Assembly: GCA_900316855.1 (NCBI GenBank)
Contig: ONEK01000010.1
Span: forward strand, 19,789-83,788
Length of the DNA: 64,000 nucleotides
Origin: an uncultured Lachnospiraceae bacterium
GTDB taxonomy: Bacteria; Bacillota; Clostridia; Lachnospirales; Lachnospiraceae
Direction: 5' to 3'
A program made the translations under genes and the position numbers. Below the pieces are notes generated by a model. That model was not told the DNA's origin, searched no databases, and was given only the letters and a program-made list of their open reading frames with translations. Below are positions 16,316 through 26,400 of this stretch, piece by piece. Positions within the stretch are counted from its first letter, which is position 1, and each line of letters opens with the position of its first letter.

Positions 16316-17711
16316 CAGAAAGCGGACAACCGCATTCTACTGCAAGGAGTGCGGATATGAATCAGCGAAGTGGACAGGACAGTGCCCCTCGTGCCACGCG
16401 TGGAATACGATGGTGGAGGCTCCGGTCCGGATGACGCCATCCCCGGCATCGTCACTTGGCAGGGCTTCAGCGGCCGGGCCGGTCCCGGGTTCCGCCGGCC
16501 GCAGGAGACCGGTTGCCTTAAAGGATGTGCAGGATGAGAGTGAGGAGCGCTGGTCCACGGGCTACGGAGAGCTGGACAGGGTTCTCGGCGGCGGAATTGT
16601 ACGCGGCTCGCTCATCCTGGTCGGCGGTGATCCCGGAATCGGCAAGTCGACGCTCCTGCTGCAGGTCACAAGAAACCTCGGGCAGGCAGGTCATTCCGTG
16701 CTGTATATCTCCGGGGAGGAATCCCTGCACCAGATCAAGCTCCGTGCGAGACGGATCGGTGCGGATTCGGACAATCTCCGGTTTCTGTGCGAGACGGATC
16801 TGGAGTCTGTCACGGAAACACTCATGGAGGAGAAGCCGGACCTTGCCGTGATCGATTCCATCCAGACGATGTTCAATGACAGTGTTTCGGGCGCGCCAGG
16901 CTCGATCTCGCAGGTGCGGGAGACGACAGGGGTCCTGCTGCGCCTGGCGAAGGAGAGCGGCATTACGTTTTTCATCATCGGCCATGTGACGAAGGAAGGC
17001 ATGGTGGCCGGACCGCGGGTTCTGGAACACATGGTGGATACGGTGCTGTATTTTGAAGGAGACCGCTATGCTTCGTTCCGGATCCTGCGCGGAGTGAAGA
17101 ACCGGTTCGGCTCCACGAACGAAATCGGCGTATTTGAAATGCGCAGTGAGGGGCTGTGTGAGGTGGAAAATCCCTCGGAGTATATGCTGGACGGCAGACC
17201 GGAGGACGCGAGCGGCTCGATCGTATCCTGTGTAATCGACGGTACGCGTGCCATGCTGACCGAGGTGCAGGCGCTGGTGTGCAGAACGAGCTTCGGCTTC
17301 CCGAAGCGGCAGGCGACCGGCACGGACTTCAACCGGGTCAGCCTCCTGATGGCGGTCCTGGAGAAACGTCTTGGTATCCCTCTGTCGGAATATGACGCGT
17401 ACGTCAATCTCGCGGGAGGCATGCGGCAGAACGAGCCGGCGCTGGATTTGGGAATCGCCCTGGCGGTGCTTTCCAGCTTCCGCGGAAGACCCGTTGACAA
17501 CAAGACGATCGCGTTCGGGGAGGTCGGCCTTTCGGGCGAGGTCCGCATGGTCAACATGGCAGACGTCCGGATTCAGGAAGCCGCAAAACTCGGCTTTACA
17601 ACCTGCATCCTTCCTTACGGGAACCTGCGCGCGCTCTCCGGCAAGACTCCGGAGGGAATCCGGCTCGAGGGTGTGAAAAACCTGAAGGACGCCGCAGACC
17701 TCGTCGTGTAA
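16308..17711 (+). CDS. radA: DNA repair protein RadA (branch-migration ATPase)
   Basis: A 467-residue RecA paralogue. The N-terminal zinc finger uses Cys12, Cys15, Cys26 and Cys29. The Walker A loop GDPGIGKS lies at 107-114. The RadA-specific KNRFG motif occurs in VKNRFGSTNEIG. The C-terminal Lon-like domain includes NLAGGMRQNEPALDL and GEVGLSGEVRMV. RadA extends RecA-made joint molecules. ATG 16308 lies within the end of clpC, so the two are translationally coupled. The next element is the tRNA-Trp promoter, only a few bases after the stop. Confidence 0.96.
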   Translation: MPNRKRTTAFYCKECGYESAKWTGQCPSCHAWNTMVEAPVRMTPSPASSLGRASAAGPVPGSAGRRRPVALKDVQDESEERWSTGYGELDRVLGGGIVRGSLILVGGDPGIGKSTLLLQVTRNLGQAGHSVLYISGEESLHQIKLRARRIGADSDNLRFLCETDLESVTETLMEEKPDLAVIDSIQTMFNDSVSGAPGSISQVRETTGVLLRLAKESGITFFIIGHVTKEGMVAGPRVLEHMVDTVLYFEGDRYASFRILRGVKNRFGSTNEIGVFEMRSEGLCEVENPSEYMLDGRPEDASGSIVSCVIDGTRAMLTEVQALVCRTSFGFPKRQATGTDFNRVSLLMAVLEKRLGIPLSEYDAYVNLAGGMRQNEPALDLGIALAVLSSFRGRPVDNKTIAFGEVGLSGEVRMVNMADVRIQEAAKLGFTTCILPYGNLRALSGKTPEGIRLEGVKNLKDAADLVV

Positions 17712-17717
17712 AAACGC

Positions 17718-17746
17718 TTGCCTCGCAGGAGGCGATCTGCTATAAT
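17718..17746 (+). promoter_or_regulatory. Strong sigma-A promoter for the leader RNA and tRNA-Trp
   Basis: TTGCCT (17718-17723) and a consensus TATAAT (17741-17746) are separated by 17 bases. The predicted start, about 17753, coincides with the first base of a structured segment. Confidence 0.85.
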
Positions 17747-17753
17747 TCATTTC

Positions 17754-17834
17754 TGTCGGCACCAGGGGAGCGGAACAGAGTTTCACTTTCCTTCCTGCTA
17801 CTGAGTATCATGAGTTCTTCGGAACGGGCCGACA
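17754..17834 (+). ncRNA. Structured 81-nt leader RNA upstream of tRNA-Trp, unidentified
   Basis: The ends TGTCGGC (17754-17760) and GCCGACA (17828-17834) pair perfectly, closing an 81-nt segment that begins at the predicted transcription start and ends five bases before the tRNA. Inside is a GTTC-TTCG-GAAC tetraloop hairpin and a possible CAGG/CCTG stem. No reading frame or T tract is present. I do not recognise it as a known RNA family. It may be a tRNA 5' leader processed by RNase P or a separate small RNA. Confidence 0.5.
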
Positions 17835-17839
17835 TATAG

Positions 17840-17911
17840 AGAGGAATCATACAATGGCTAGTATCACGGTCTCCAAAACCGTTCATGTGGGTTCGAATCC
17901 CGCTTCCTCTG
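17840..17911 (+). tRNA. tRNA-Trp (anticodon CCA)
   Basis: Acceptor arms AGAGGAA (17840-17846) and TTCCTCT (17904-17910). The D stem is ATAC/GTAT. The anticodon stem ACGGT/ACCGT carries the loop CTCCAAA with anticodon CCA. The T arm GTGGG-TTCGAAT-CCCGC is standard. Length 72 nt with discriminator G; CCA is not encoded. It is flanked by a structured leader and a strong terminator, making a single-gene unit. Confidence 0.93.
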
Positions 17912-17914
17912 CTG

Positions 17915-17953
17915 AAATCCTGAATCCCCGGAGACGGTGATTCAGGATTTTTT
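17915..17953 (+). terminator. Rho-independent terminator of tRNA-Trp
   Basis: Perfect 12-base arms AAATCCTGAATC (17915-17926) and GATTCAGGATTT (17939-17950), with a T run continuing to 17953. Confidence 0.93.
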
Positions 17954-17967
17954 GTGCAGGCGACGAG

Positions 17968-18105
17968 CCAAGGCGGCGAATGCGTGCTTGCACGCAGATG
18001 CGCCGCTTTGGCGACCGCTCATCATCGAAAGTCCGAAGGACTTGAGATGATGGCGGCGTAGCCGGAGCGAGTAATCGCTAGCAGGGCGGATGAAATCTGC
18101 CCTGC
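17968..18105. repeat. Three consecutive large hairpins between tRNA-Trp and purL
   Basis: Hairpin 1 (17968-18011) has CCAAGGCGGCG/CGCCGCTTTGG arms with an inner GCGTGC-TT-GCACGC. Hairpin 2 (18015-18056) has CATCATC/GATGATG and AAGTCC-GAA-GGACTT stems. Hairpin 3 (18081-18105) has GCAGGGC/GCCCTGC arms. None has a T tract. No gene is visible between 17954 and 18207. Confidence 0.85.
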
Positions 18106-18144
18106 CCGTGCACATAGTCAGAGAGTGCTGCCCTCCCCATGTCA

Positions 18145-18153
18145 TGTTATAAT
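18145..18153 (+). promoter_or_regulatory. Extended -10 promoter of purL
   Basis: TGTTATAAT (18145-18153) is a full TGn extended -10 with a consensus TATAAT, about 55 bases before the purL start. No clear -35. Confidence 0.6.
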
Positions 18154-18207
18154 CGAGGCGCTGCAGACTTAAGACCAGGCGCACAGCCGGAAAGAGAAAG
18201 GATCCAA

Positions 18208-21200
18208 ATGAGCGGAGTCAGACGAGTTTACGTGGAGAAGAAGGAACCCTATGCCGTTGCTGCAAGGCAGCGCCTTGAGGAAATAAAAGGGTTTCTCGGC
18301 ATCGACAGGATTGAAAGCCTGCGGCTTCTGATCCGGTACGACATCGAAAACATCCGGGATGATGTATTCGAGACTGCCTGCAGGTGTGTTTTTTCCGAGC
18401 CTCCTGTTGATATCCTGTACCGGGAGACGTTTGACGTTCCGGAGGGAGCAAGAGTGTTCTCGGTCGAGCCGGTGCCCGGCCAATTTGACCAGCGCGCGGA
18501 TTCCGCGGTGCAGTGTATCCAGCTGCTGAATCCGGACTCCGGTGTGGTAATTAAGACCGCAACGACCTATGTTCTGACCGGGGCCCTGACGGACGGAGAT
18601 GTTGAACGGATCAAGAAGGACATCATCAATCCCGTCGATTCCAGGGAGGCTTCGCAGGAAAAGCCGAAGACCCTGAACATGGACTATCCGAAGGCTCGCG
18701 ACGTAGAGATCTTCGACGGCTTTACGACCATGGACGGCGCGTCGCTGAAGGAGCTGTATGATTCGCTCGGCCTTGCCATGACGTTCGAGGATTTCGAGTG
18801 GATCCAGAATTATTTCAATGGCAATTTTGACGGAATGACACCGAGGGATCCTTCCATGACGGAAATCAGGGTCCTGGATACCTACTGGTCTGATCACTGC
18901 CGCCATACGACCTACAATACCGAACTGAAGAACGTCACATTTAAGGACGGATACTATAAGGTCCCGATGGAGACCACCTACCAGAGCTACAGGGACACCC
19001 GCACCGCCCTGTATCAGGACCGCCCGGACAAATATCCGTGCCTCATGGAAATGGCGCTCATCGGCATGAAGAAATTAAAGGCCGAGGGGAAGCTGACGGA
19101 CAAGGAGGATTCGCACGAGGACAACGCGTGCACGGTGATTGTCCCGATCGAGGCCGATTACGGGAACGGTCCGGTAAAGGAAGACTGGCTGGTCTTCTTC
19201 AAGAATGAAACGCACAACCATCCGACGGAAATCGAGCCGTTCGGCGGTGCGGCCACGTGCCTGGGCGGCGCCATCCGTGACCCGCTCTCCGGCCGCGGCT
19301 ATGTTTATCAGGCGATGCGTGTGACCGGCGCTGCGGATCCCACCGTACCGGTTTCCGAAACCATCGAGGGCAAGCTCCCGCAGAAGAAGCTGGTGCTGGG
19401 CGCCGCACAGGGTTATTCCTCCTACGGCAACCAGATCGGTCTGGCGACAGGAGAAGTCAGGGAGATCTACCACCCGGATTACGTTGCCAAGCGCATGGAA
19501 ATCGGTGCCGTCATGGGTGCCGCTCCGCGAAAAAATGTGATCCGTGAGGATCCCGCCCCCGGGGATGTCATCATCCTGCTGGGCGGCCGCACGGGACGCG
19601 ACGGAATGGGCGGCGCGACCGGTGCCTCGAAGGCGCATACCGAGGAATCTCTGTCCACATGCGGCGCGGAGGTGCAGAAAGGCAACGCGCCGACGGAGCG
19701 CAAGCTTCAGCGTCTGTTCCGCCGTCCGGAGGTTGCGCACATGATCAAGAAGTGCAACGACTTCGGCGCGGGCGGTGTCTCGGTGGCAATCGGCGAACTC
19801 GCGGACGGCATCCATGTCAACATGGATCTCGTACCGAAGAAATACGAAGGTCTGGACGGCACGGAGCTCGCGATCTCGGAGTCGCAGGAGCGAATGGCGG
19901 TTGTCATCGATCCGAAGGACAAGGCGCAGTTCCTGCAATACGCGGCAGAGGAAAACCTCGAGGCAACGCATGTAGCTACGGTGACTGAGGAGCCCAGACT
20001 TGTCCTCGACTGGCGGGGTAAGGCGGTTGTGGATATCTCGAGGAAATTCCTCGCGACGAACGGTGCGCACCAGGAAAATGACGTAGTGGTGGACGCACCC
20101 TCCGAAGAAGACAATTACTTCCATAAGATTGCGGCAAAGGGCGCGGCGAAATTCCTGGACGGGCTGGCCGAGGACTCCGGAGATGATTCTGCCTTCGACG
20201 ATGCGTTCGAAGCTGTGCTCAGCGATCTGAACGTATGCTCGCAGAAGGGACTCGTGGAGCGGTTTGACTCCTCGATCGGAGCCGCGACCGTGACGATGCC
20301 CTACGGCGGCAGATACCAGCTCACCGGAACGCAGGCGATGACGGCGAAAATTCCTGTTTACCGCGGAACCACGCACACCGTTTCCATGATGAGCTACGGT
20401 TTCGATCCCTATCTTTCGAGCTGGAGTCCGTATCACGGGGCAATCTATGCCGTGACGGAGTCCATTGCGAAGATCATCGCTTCCGGCGGCAGCTATGATA
20501 AGCTGCATTTTACGTTTCAGGAATATTTCCGCAGGATGAATAAGGACCCTGAACGCTGGTCCCAGCCGTTTGCGGCGCTGCTGGGTGCCTATGACGCACA
20601 GATCGGCTACGGCATTGCTTCAATCGGCGGCAAGGATTCCTCATCCGGTACGTTCGACGATAAGGATAAGGAGATTAATGTACCGCCGACACTGGTATCG
20701 TTTGCGGTCGACATCGCACAGGATGAGGACATCATCACTCCCGAGCTGAAGAATGCGGGCGACGTCCTCGTGCGCTTCCGCATTCCGAAGGACGAGTATG
20801 ATATTCCGGTCTATGACGATGTCATCACCCTGTATAAAACACTGACCGGCTATATCCGCAGGGGATCGATCCGTGCTGCTTACGCGCTGGATTCATACGG
20901 AGCGGCAGCCGCGGCGGCGAAGATGGCATTCGGCAACAAGCTGGGGGTAACGTTCAACAGCGCCCTGCCGGTACGCGACTTCTTCGAAAACGCGCTCGGA
21001 GATATCCTCGTTGAGATTTCCGCGGCGGACGCGGCGAAGCTCGAACAGGAAGAAGCCCTGGACGATACGGATTACGCGGTTATCGGTACTGTCAGCCAGG
21101 AGGGTGTGTTCCGCTACGGCAACGCGGCTGTTCCCATGGAGCGGGCGCTGCAGGACTGGGAGAAGACGCTGGAGCCGGTCTTCCCGACGATTGCGGTCAG

Positions 21201-22071
21201 GGGAGACGGGAAGGTGGATTCCCCGGTTTATGATGCAAAGGGCAGCATCGCTGTCTGCACGCATAAGGTCGGCCAGCCCACTGTTTTCATCCCGGTATTC
21301 CCCGGTACAAACTGTGAATATGATTCGGCGGCCGCCTTTGAGAACGCGGGGGCGAGAACGATCGTCCGCGTTTTCCGGAACATAACGCCCGAGGGAATCC
21401 GCGACTCCGTTGACGAGTTCCGCAGAAGCATTGAACAGTCACAGATCATTATGTTCCCCGGCGGTTTCTCCGCAGGTGACGAGCCGGACGGCTCTGCGAA
21501 GTTTTTCGCGACCAGCTTCCGGAATGAGGCGATCCGGGATGCTGTAACGGACCTTCTCGAGCACAGGGACGGCCTTGTACTGGGAATCTGCAACGGCTTC
21601 CAGGCGCTCATCAAGCTCGGACTGGTTCCGAACGGCAAAATTACCGGACAGGATGAGGAATCGCCGACGCTGACGTTCAATACCATCGGCCGGCATATTT
21701 CGAAGGAAGCGTATATCCGGATCGTTTCGAACAAGTCCCCCTGGCTGCAGGAAGCCGTCCCCGGCAAGGTCTATGTCAATCCCGCATCACACGGAGAGGG
21801 CCGCTTCGTTGCGCCGAAGCAGTGGCTGGAGAAGCTGTTTGCCAACGGTCAGGTGGCGACGCAGTACTGCGACCCCGACGGAAACGTCACGATGGACGAG
21901 CACTGGAACATCAACGGTTCGTTTAGCGCAATCGAGGGCATAACGAGTCCGGACGGGCGGGTTCTCGGCAAGATGTGTCACGCAGAGCGGCGCGGCGACC
22001 ATGTCGCAGTCAATATTTACGGCGATCAGGACCTGAAGATTTTCTCCTCGGGCGTGAAGTATTTTGAATAA
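18208..22071 (+). CDS. purL: Phosphoribosylformylglycinamidine synthase, single-chain
   Basis: Converts FGAR, glutamine and ATP to FGAM. It has 1287 residues and carries both the PurM-like synthase halves and a C-terminal class I glutaminase (GTNCEYD, GICNGFQALIKLGL with the nucleophilic Cys, SHGEGRFVA with the catalytic His). Gram-positive bacteria often use separate PurS, PurL and PurQ; this is the large fused type common in many Clostridia. ATG 18208 follows AGAAAGGA. It is apart from purEMND, has its own promoter, and ends at a strong terminator. It is a major glutamine consumer. Confidence 0.96.
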   Translation: MSGVRRVYVEKKEPYAVAARQRLEEIKGFLGIDRIESLRLLIRYDIENIRDDVFETACRCVFSEPPVDILYRETFDVPEGARVFSVEPVPGQFDQRADSAVQCIQLLNPDSGVVIKTATTYVLTGALTDGDVERIKKDIINPVDSREASQEKPKTLNMDYPKARDVEIFDGFTTMDGASLKELYDSLGLAMTFEDFEWIQNYFNGNFDGMTPRDPSMTEIRVLDTYWSDHCRHTTYNTELKNVTFKDGYYKVPMETTYQSYRDTRTALYQDRPDKYPCLMEMALIGMKKLKAEGKLTDKEDSHEDNACTVIVPIEADYGNGPVKEDWLVFFKNETHNHPTEIEPFGGAATCLGGAIRDPLSGRGYVYQAMRVTGAADPTVPVSETIEGKLPQKKLVLGAAQGYSSYGNQIGLATGEVREIYHPDYVAKRMEIGAVMGAAPRKNVIREDPAPGDVIILLGGRTGRDGMGGATGASKAHTEESLSTCGAEVQKGNAPTERKLQRLFRRPEVAHMIKKCNDFGAGGVSVAIGELADGIHVNMDLVPKKYEGLDGTELAISESQERMAVVIDPKDKAQFLQYAAEENLEATHVATVTEEPRLVLDWRGKAVVDISRKFLATNGAHQENDVVVDAPSEEDNYFHKIAAKGAAKFLDGLAEDSGDDSAFDDAFEAVLSDLNVCSQKGLVERFDSSIGAATVTMPYGGRYQLTGTQAMTAKIPVYRGTTHTVSMMSYGFDPYLSSWSPYHGAIYAVTESIAKIIASGGSYDKLHFTFQEYFRRMNKDPERWSQPFAALLGAYDAQIGYGIASIGGKDSSSGTFDDKDKEINVPPTLVSFAVDIAQDEDIITPELKNAGDVLVRFRIPKDEYDIPVYDDVITLYKTLTGYIRRGSIRAAYALDSYGAAAAAAKMAFGNKLGVTFNSALPVRDFFENALGDILVEISAADAAKLEQEEALDDTDYAVIGTVSQEGVFRYGNAAVPMERALQDWEKTLEPVFPTIAVRGDGKVDSPVYDAKGSIAVCTHKVGQPTVFIPVFPGTNCEYDSAAAFENAGARTIVRVFRNITPEGIRDSVDEFRRSIEQSQIIMFPGGFSAGDEPDGSAKFFATSFRNEAIRDAVTDLLEHRDGLVLGICNGFQALIKLGLVPNGKITGQDEESPTLTFNTIGRHISKEAYIRIVSNKSPWLQEAVPGKVYVNPASHGEGRFVAPKQWLEKLFANGQVATQYCDPDGNVTMDEHWNINGSFSAIEGITSPDGRVLGKMCHAERRGDHVAVNIYGDQDLKIFSSGVKYFE

Positions 22072-22089
22072 GCAGGAACAGGGGCTCCT

Positions 22090-22137
22090 CCTCCGGAAGA
22101 TCCGATGCGGATCTCTTCCGGGGAGGGGCTTTTTTTC
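22090..22137 (+). terminator. Rho-independent terminator of purL
   Basis: The stem core CCGGAAGA/TCTTCCGG, extended by CTCC/GGAG pairs, is followed by seven T residues ending at about 22137. Confidence 0.88.
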
Positions 22138-22151
22138 TACACCGGATGCGC

Positions 22152-22206
22152 TATAATGGAACGCGATGCAAACTGTATACAATTTTATTTCAAAATTGTA
22201 TACAAT
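22152..22206 (+). promoter_or_regulatory. carA promoter region with double TGTATACA operator
   Basis: A TATAAT at 22152-22157 is followed by a perfect inverted repeat. Its 13-base arms are TGTATACAATTTT (22174-22186) and AAAATTGTATACA (22192-22204). Each arm itself contains the palindrome TGTATACA; the second extends to ATTGTATACAAT (22195-22206). Its position just downstream of the -10 suits repression. The same core occurs before glnN, gltB and amt. Confidence 0.75.
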
Positions 22207-22279
22207 CCTGAACCGACAATATCCTGTGCTTCCGGCCGGCAGGCCTGCGGGGCAGGGAAAATAAGGCATGGAGGAAACC

Positions 22280-23491
22280 ATGAAGGCATTTTTGATCCTG
22301 GAAGACGGAACGGTATTTCGGGGAAAGGCGTTCGGCGCCGCGAAGGAGGTCATCAGCGAGATTGTTTTCAACACCTCCATGGCGGGCTATCCCGAGGTTC
22401 TTACGGATCCAAGCTACGCGGGACAGGCGGTCTGCATGACCTATCCTCTCATCGGCAATTACGGGATCTGCCCGGAGGATCTGGAATCGTCACGGCCCTG
22501 GCCCGATGCGCTCATCGTGCGCGAGGCGTGTGAGACGCCGTCGAACTTCCGCTCGGACATGACACTGCAGCATTTCCTGGAAAAATATGAGGTACCTGGC
22601 ATCGAAGGCATCGATACCCGTGCGCTCGTCAAGATCCTGCGCGAAAAGGGCACCATGAACGGGTGCGTAACGACGAATGAGCATTACGAGCTGGAGAAAC
22701 TGCTCCCGAAGCTGAAGGCATACAGCTGCGGAAAGGTCGTCGCCAGGGTTTCGTGCCGTGAAAAATATGAGGTGAAGGGGTCTGTCTCGCTTGAGGAAAA
22801 CGGTCCGGTTACAGGACACGCGGTGTTTGACCCCGAGCGGTATGAGCAGTACCGTGACGGTGACAGGGCTCTGAAGGAGAAGCGGCCAAGCCTTGTGCGC
22901 GCTCTGAACGGAACCGGACTGAAAATCGCCCTGCTGGATGTGGGAGCCAAGCGCAATATTGCGGCAAGTCTTGCCATGCGCGGCGCCGACGTGACGGTAT
23001 GGCCTGCCATGACGAGGGCGGAGGACATCATTGCCTCGAATCCCGACGGTATCATGCTCAGCAACGGCCCCGGCGATCCGAAGGAATGCACATCCATCAT
23101 CCGTGAAATCCGCAAGCTCTATGACAGTGATATTCCGATTTTCGCCATCTGCCTGGGTCATCAGCTGCTGGCCCTTGCCACAGGCGCTGATACCTATAAG
23201 CTGAAATACGGTCACCGCGGCGGGAACCACCCCGTCAAAGACCTGACGACCGGGAGAGTCTACATCTCCTCCCAGAATCACGGCTATGCCGTCGACGAGA
23301 AGAGCCTTGACCCCGCGGTGGCAGAGCCCCTGTTTGTCAACGTCAACGACGGTACCAATGAGGGACTGAGTTACAGGAACAAGAACATTTTCACGGTGCA
23401 GTTCCACCCCGAGGCATGCCCCGGACCGCAGGACACCGGTTTCCTGTTTGACCGTTTCATTGAGAACATCAGGAAGGGAGGACAGAACTGA
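22280..23491 (+). CDS. carA: Carbamoyl-phosphate synthase, small (glutaminase) subunit
   Basis: Hydrolyses glutamine and channels ammonia to CarB. 403 residues. An N-terminal CPSase domain begins MKAFLILEDGTVF, and a C-terminal class I glutaminase has the nucleophile Cys291 in FAICLGHQLLALA and the HPEA motif near the end. ATG 22280 is preferred over an in-frame ATG at 22268 because GGAGGAAA (22270-22277) lies just before it. The stop overlaps the carB start by one base. It supplies carbamoyl phosphate to pyrimidines and arginine. A single carAB with a nitrogen-type operator suggests control by glutamine supply. Confidence 0.97.
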   Translation: MKAFLILEDGTVFRGKAFGAAKEVISEIVFNTSMAGYPEVLTDPSYAGQAVCMTYPLIGNYGICPEDLESSRPWPDALIVREACETPSNFRSDMTLQHFLEKYEVPGIEGIDTRALVKILREKGTMNGCVTTNEHYELEKLLPKLKAYSCGKVVARVSCREKYEVKGSVSLEENGPVTGHAVFDPERYEQYRDGDRALKEKRPSLVRALNGTGLKIALLDVGAKRNIAASLAMRGADVTVWPAMTRAEDIIASNPDGIMLSNGPGDPKECTSIIREIRKLYDSDIPIFAICLGHQLLALATGADTYKLKYGHRGGNHPVKDLTTGRVYISSQNHGYAVDEKSLDPAVAEPLFVNVNDGTNEGLSYRNKNIFTVQFHPEACPGPQDTGFLFDRFIENIRKGGQN

Positions 23492-26400
23492 TGCCGAAGG
23501 ATCAAAGCGTGAAGAAGGTACTGGTCATTGGCTCCGGCCCGATCGTAATCGGTCAGGCGGCGGAGTTCGACTACGCGGGAACCCAGGCGTGCCGCTCCCT
23601 GAAGGAAGAGGGAGTGGAGGTATGCCTTGTCAACTCCAATCCCGCGACCATCATGACCGATAAGGATATCGCGGATGAGGTCTATATCGAGCCCCTGAAC
23701 GCAAAGGTGCTGGAAAAGATCATCGAGAAGGAAAAGCCCGATTCCATCCTGCCGACGCTCGGCGGACAGGCGGGATTAAACCTTGGCATGGAGCTGGCGG
23801 AATCCGGGTTCCTGGACAGCCATCATGTGCGGCTTCTGGGCACGACGGCCCTGACCATTAAGAAGGCAGAGGACCGCGAAATGTTCAAGGAGACCATGGA
23901 GAAGATCGGAGAACCGGTCGCTGCCTCCCGGGTCGTGGAGAACATCGAGGACGGCGTTGCCTTTGCCGAGAGCATCGGCTATCCTGTCGTACTGCGCCCT
24001 GCCTATACGCTGGGCGGCTCGGGCGGCGGTATCGCCCACAACCAGATGGAGCTCCGGAAAATCCTGGAGAACGGACTGCGTCTGTCGCGCGTGGGACAGG
24101 TCCTCGTCGAGCGGAGCATCGCCGGCTGGAAGGAAATCGAATACGAGGTCATGCGGGACAGTGCGGGCAACTGCATCACGGTCTGCAATATGGAAAACAT
24201 CGACCCCGTCGGCGTTCATACCGGTGATTCCATCGTTGTGGCTCCTTCTCAGACGCTCTCCGACAAGGAATACCAGATGCTGCGAACGGCAGCGCTCAAT
24301 ATCATTGATGAGCTGCAGATTACCGGCGGGTGCAACGTGCAGTTCGCCCTTCATCCGACGAGCTTTGAATACTGCGTTATCGAGGTCAACCCCAGAGTAT
24401 CGCGTTCCTCGGCACTGGCCTCTAAGGCGACCGGCTACCCGATTGCCAAGGTTGCCGCGAAGATTGCCCTCGGCTTCACGCTGGACGAAATCCAGAATGC
24501 CATCACGAAGAGGACATACGCCTCGTTCGAGCCTGCGCTGGATTACTGTGTCGTGAAGATGCCGCGCCTGCCGTTTGATAAATTCATTCACGCAAAGCGC
24601 ACGCTGACGACACAGATGAAGGCAACGGGCGAGGTCATGGCCATTGACAACAGCTTCGAGGGTGCCCTGATGAAGGCAATCCGTTCGCTGGAGCAGCATG
24701 TGGACGCGCTGGATTCCTACGATTTCAGTCACCTGTCGAAGGAGGAGCTGTTCGTGCGGCTCACGGTGGTGGATGACCAGCGGATCTGGGTGATCGCGGA
24801 AGCACTCCGCAAGGGCATTTCCCGCTCGACCATTCACGAGATCACGATGATCGACGAGTGGTTCATTGAGAAGATCCACAACCTGGTCCGCGTGGAGGAG
24901 AAGCTCCGGAAAGGATCGCTGACAGGCGACCTCCTCATCGAAGCCAAGCGGGTGGAGATTCCGGACTCCGTCATTGCCCGCTGGAGCGGAAGGAGCGAGG
25001 ACGAAATCTTCAGACTCCGCCTGAAGGCCGGCATTACGGCGAAGTACAAGATGGTTGATACGTGCGCTGCCGAGTTTGAGGCAAAGACGCCGTACTTCTA
25101 TTCCACGTATAACCTTTCGGACGTCGATGAAGCGAAGGAGAAGGTCACCGACCGGAAGAAGATCCTCGTGCTCGGCTCCGGGCCGATCCGTATCGGACAG
25201 GGCATCGAGTTCGACTACTGCAGCGTGCACGCAACCTGGGCGTTTGAAAAGGCCGGGTTCGAGACCATTATCATCAACAACAATCCGGAGACGGTATCCA
25301 CGGATTTTGATATTGCGGATAAGCTCTATTTTGAGCCGCTCACCCCCGAGGATGTGAAGAACGTCATCGATATTGAGCACCCGGATTACGCGGTGGTGCA
25401 GTTCGGCGGGCAGACAGCCATCAAGCTGACAGCGGCGCTGACGAAGTTCGGCGTGCCGATTCTCGGAACGGACGCCAAGGATGTGGATGCCGCGGAGGAC
25501 CGTGAGATATTCGACGAGGTCCTGCAGAAGACAGGAATCAAACGCGCGCAGGGCGCGACGGTTTTCACGGCGGAGGAAGCGAAGAAGGTTGCCAACCGGC
25601 TGGGCTATCCTGTGCTTGTGCGTCCCTCGTATGTTCTGGGCGGACAGGGAATGCAGATCGCGATTTCCGATGAGGAGATCGAGGAGTTCATGTCAGTCAT
25701 CAACCGCTATACGCAGGAGCATCCGATCCTGGTGGACAAGTATCTGCAGGGCACGGAGACCGAGGTTGACGCAGTCTGCGACGGGGAGAATATTCTCATC
25801 CCGGGCATCATGGAGCACATCGAGAGATCAGGCATCCATTCCGGCGATTCCATTTCGGTCTATCCGGCGCAGACACTCTCGCAGCACGTAAAGGATACGA
25901 TTGCGGAATATACGAGACGTCTTGCCATGGAGCTGCACATCGTCGGTCTCATCAACGTGCAGTTCATTGCCATGGGGGAGGAAGTCTATATCATTGAGGC
26001 CAATCCCCGTTCGTCCCGCACCGTGCCCTACATCAGCAAGGTGACCGGCATTCCGATCGTGGACCTTGCGGCACAGTGCATGCTGGGAAAGAAGATCACG
26101 GATTTCGGATACGAGCCGGGTCTGCAGCCCGAGGCGGGAACGATTGCCATCAAGATGCCGGTCTTCTCTACGGAGAAGATCCGCGGCGCGGAGATTTCCG
26201 TCGGGCCCGAGATGAAGAGCACCGGCGAGTGCCTCGGCATCTCGAAGGATTTCAATGAGGCACTGTACAAGGCATTCCTCGGCGCCGGCATGAACCTGCC
26301 GAGGTTCCGGCAGATGATCATCACTGTCCGCGACCAGGATAAGGGTGAGATCATTGACATCGCGCGCAGATATGCGAACGTGGGCTACACGATCTATTCG

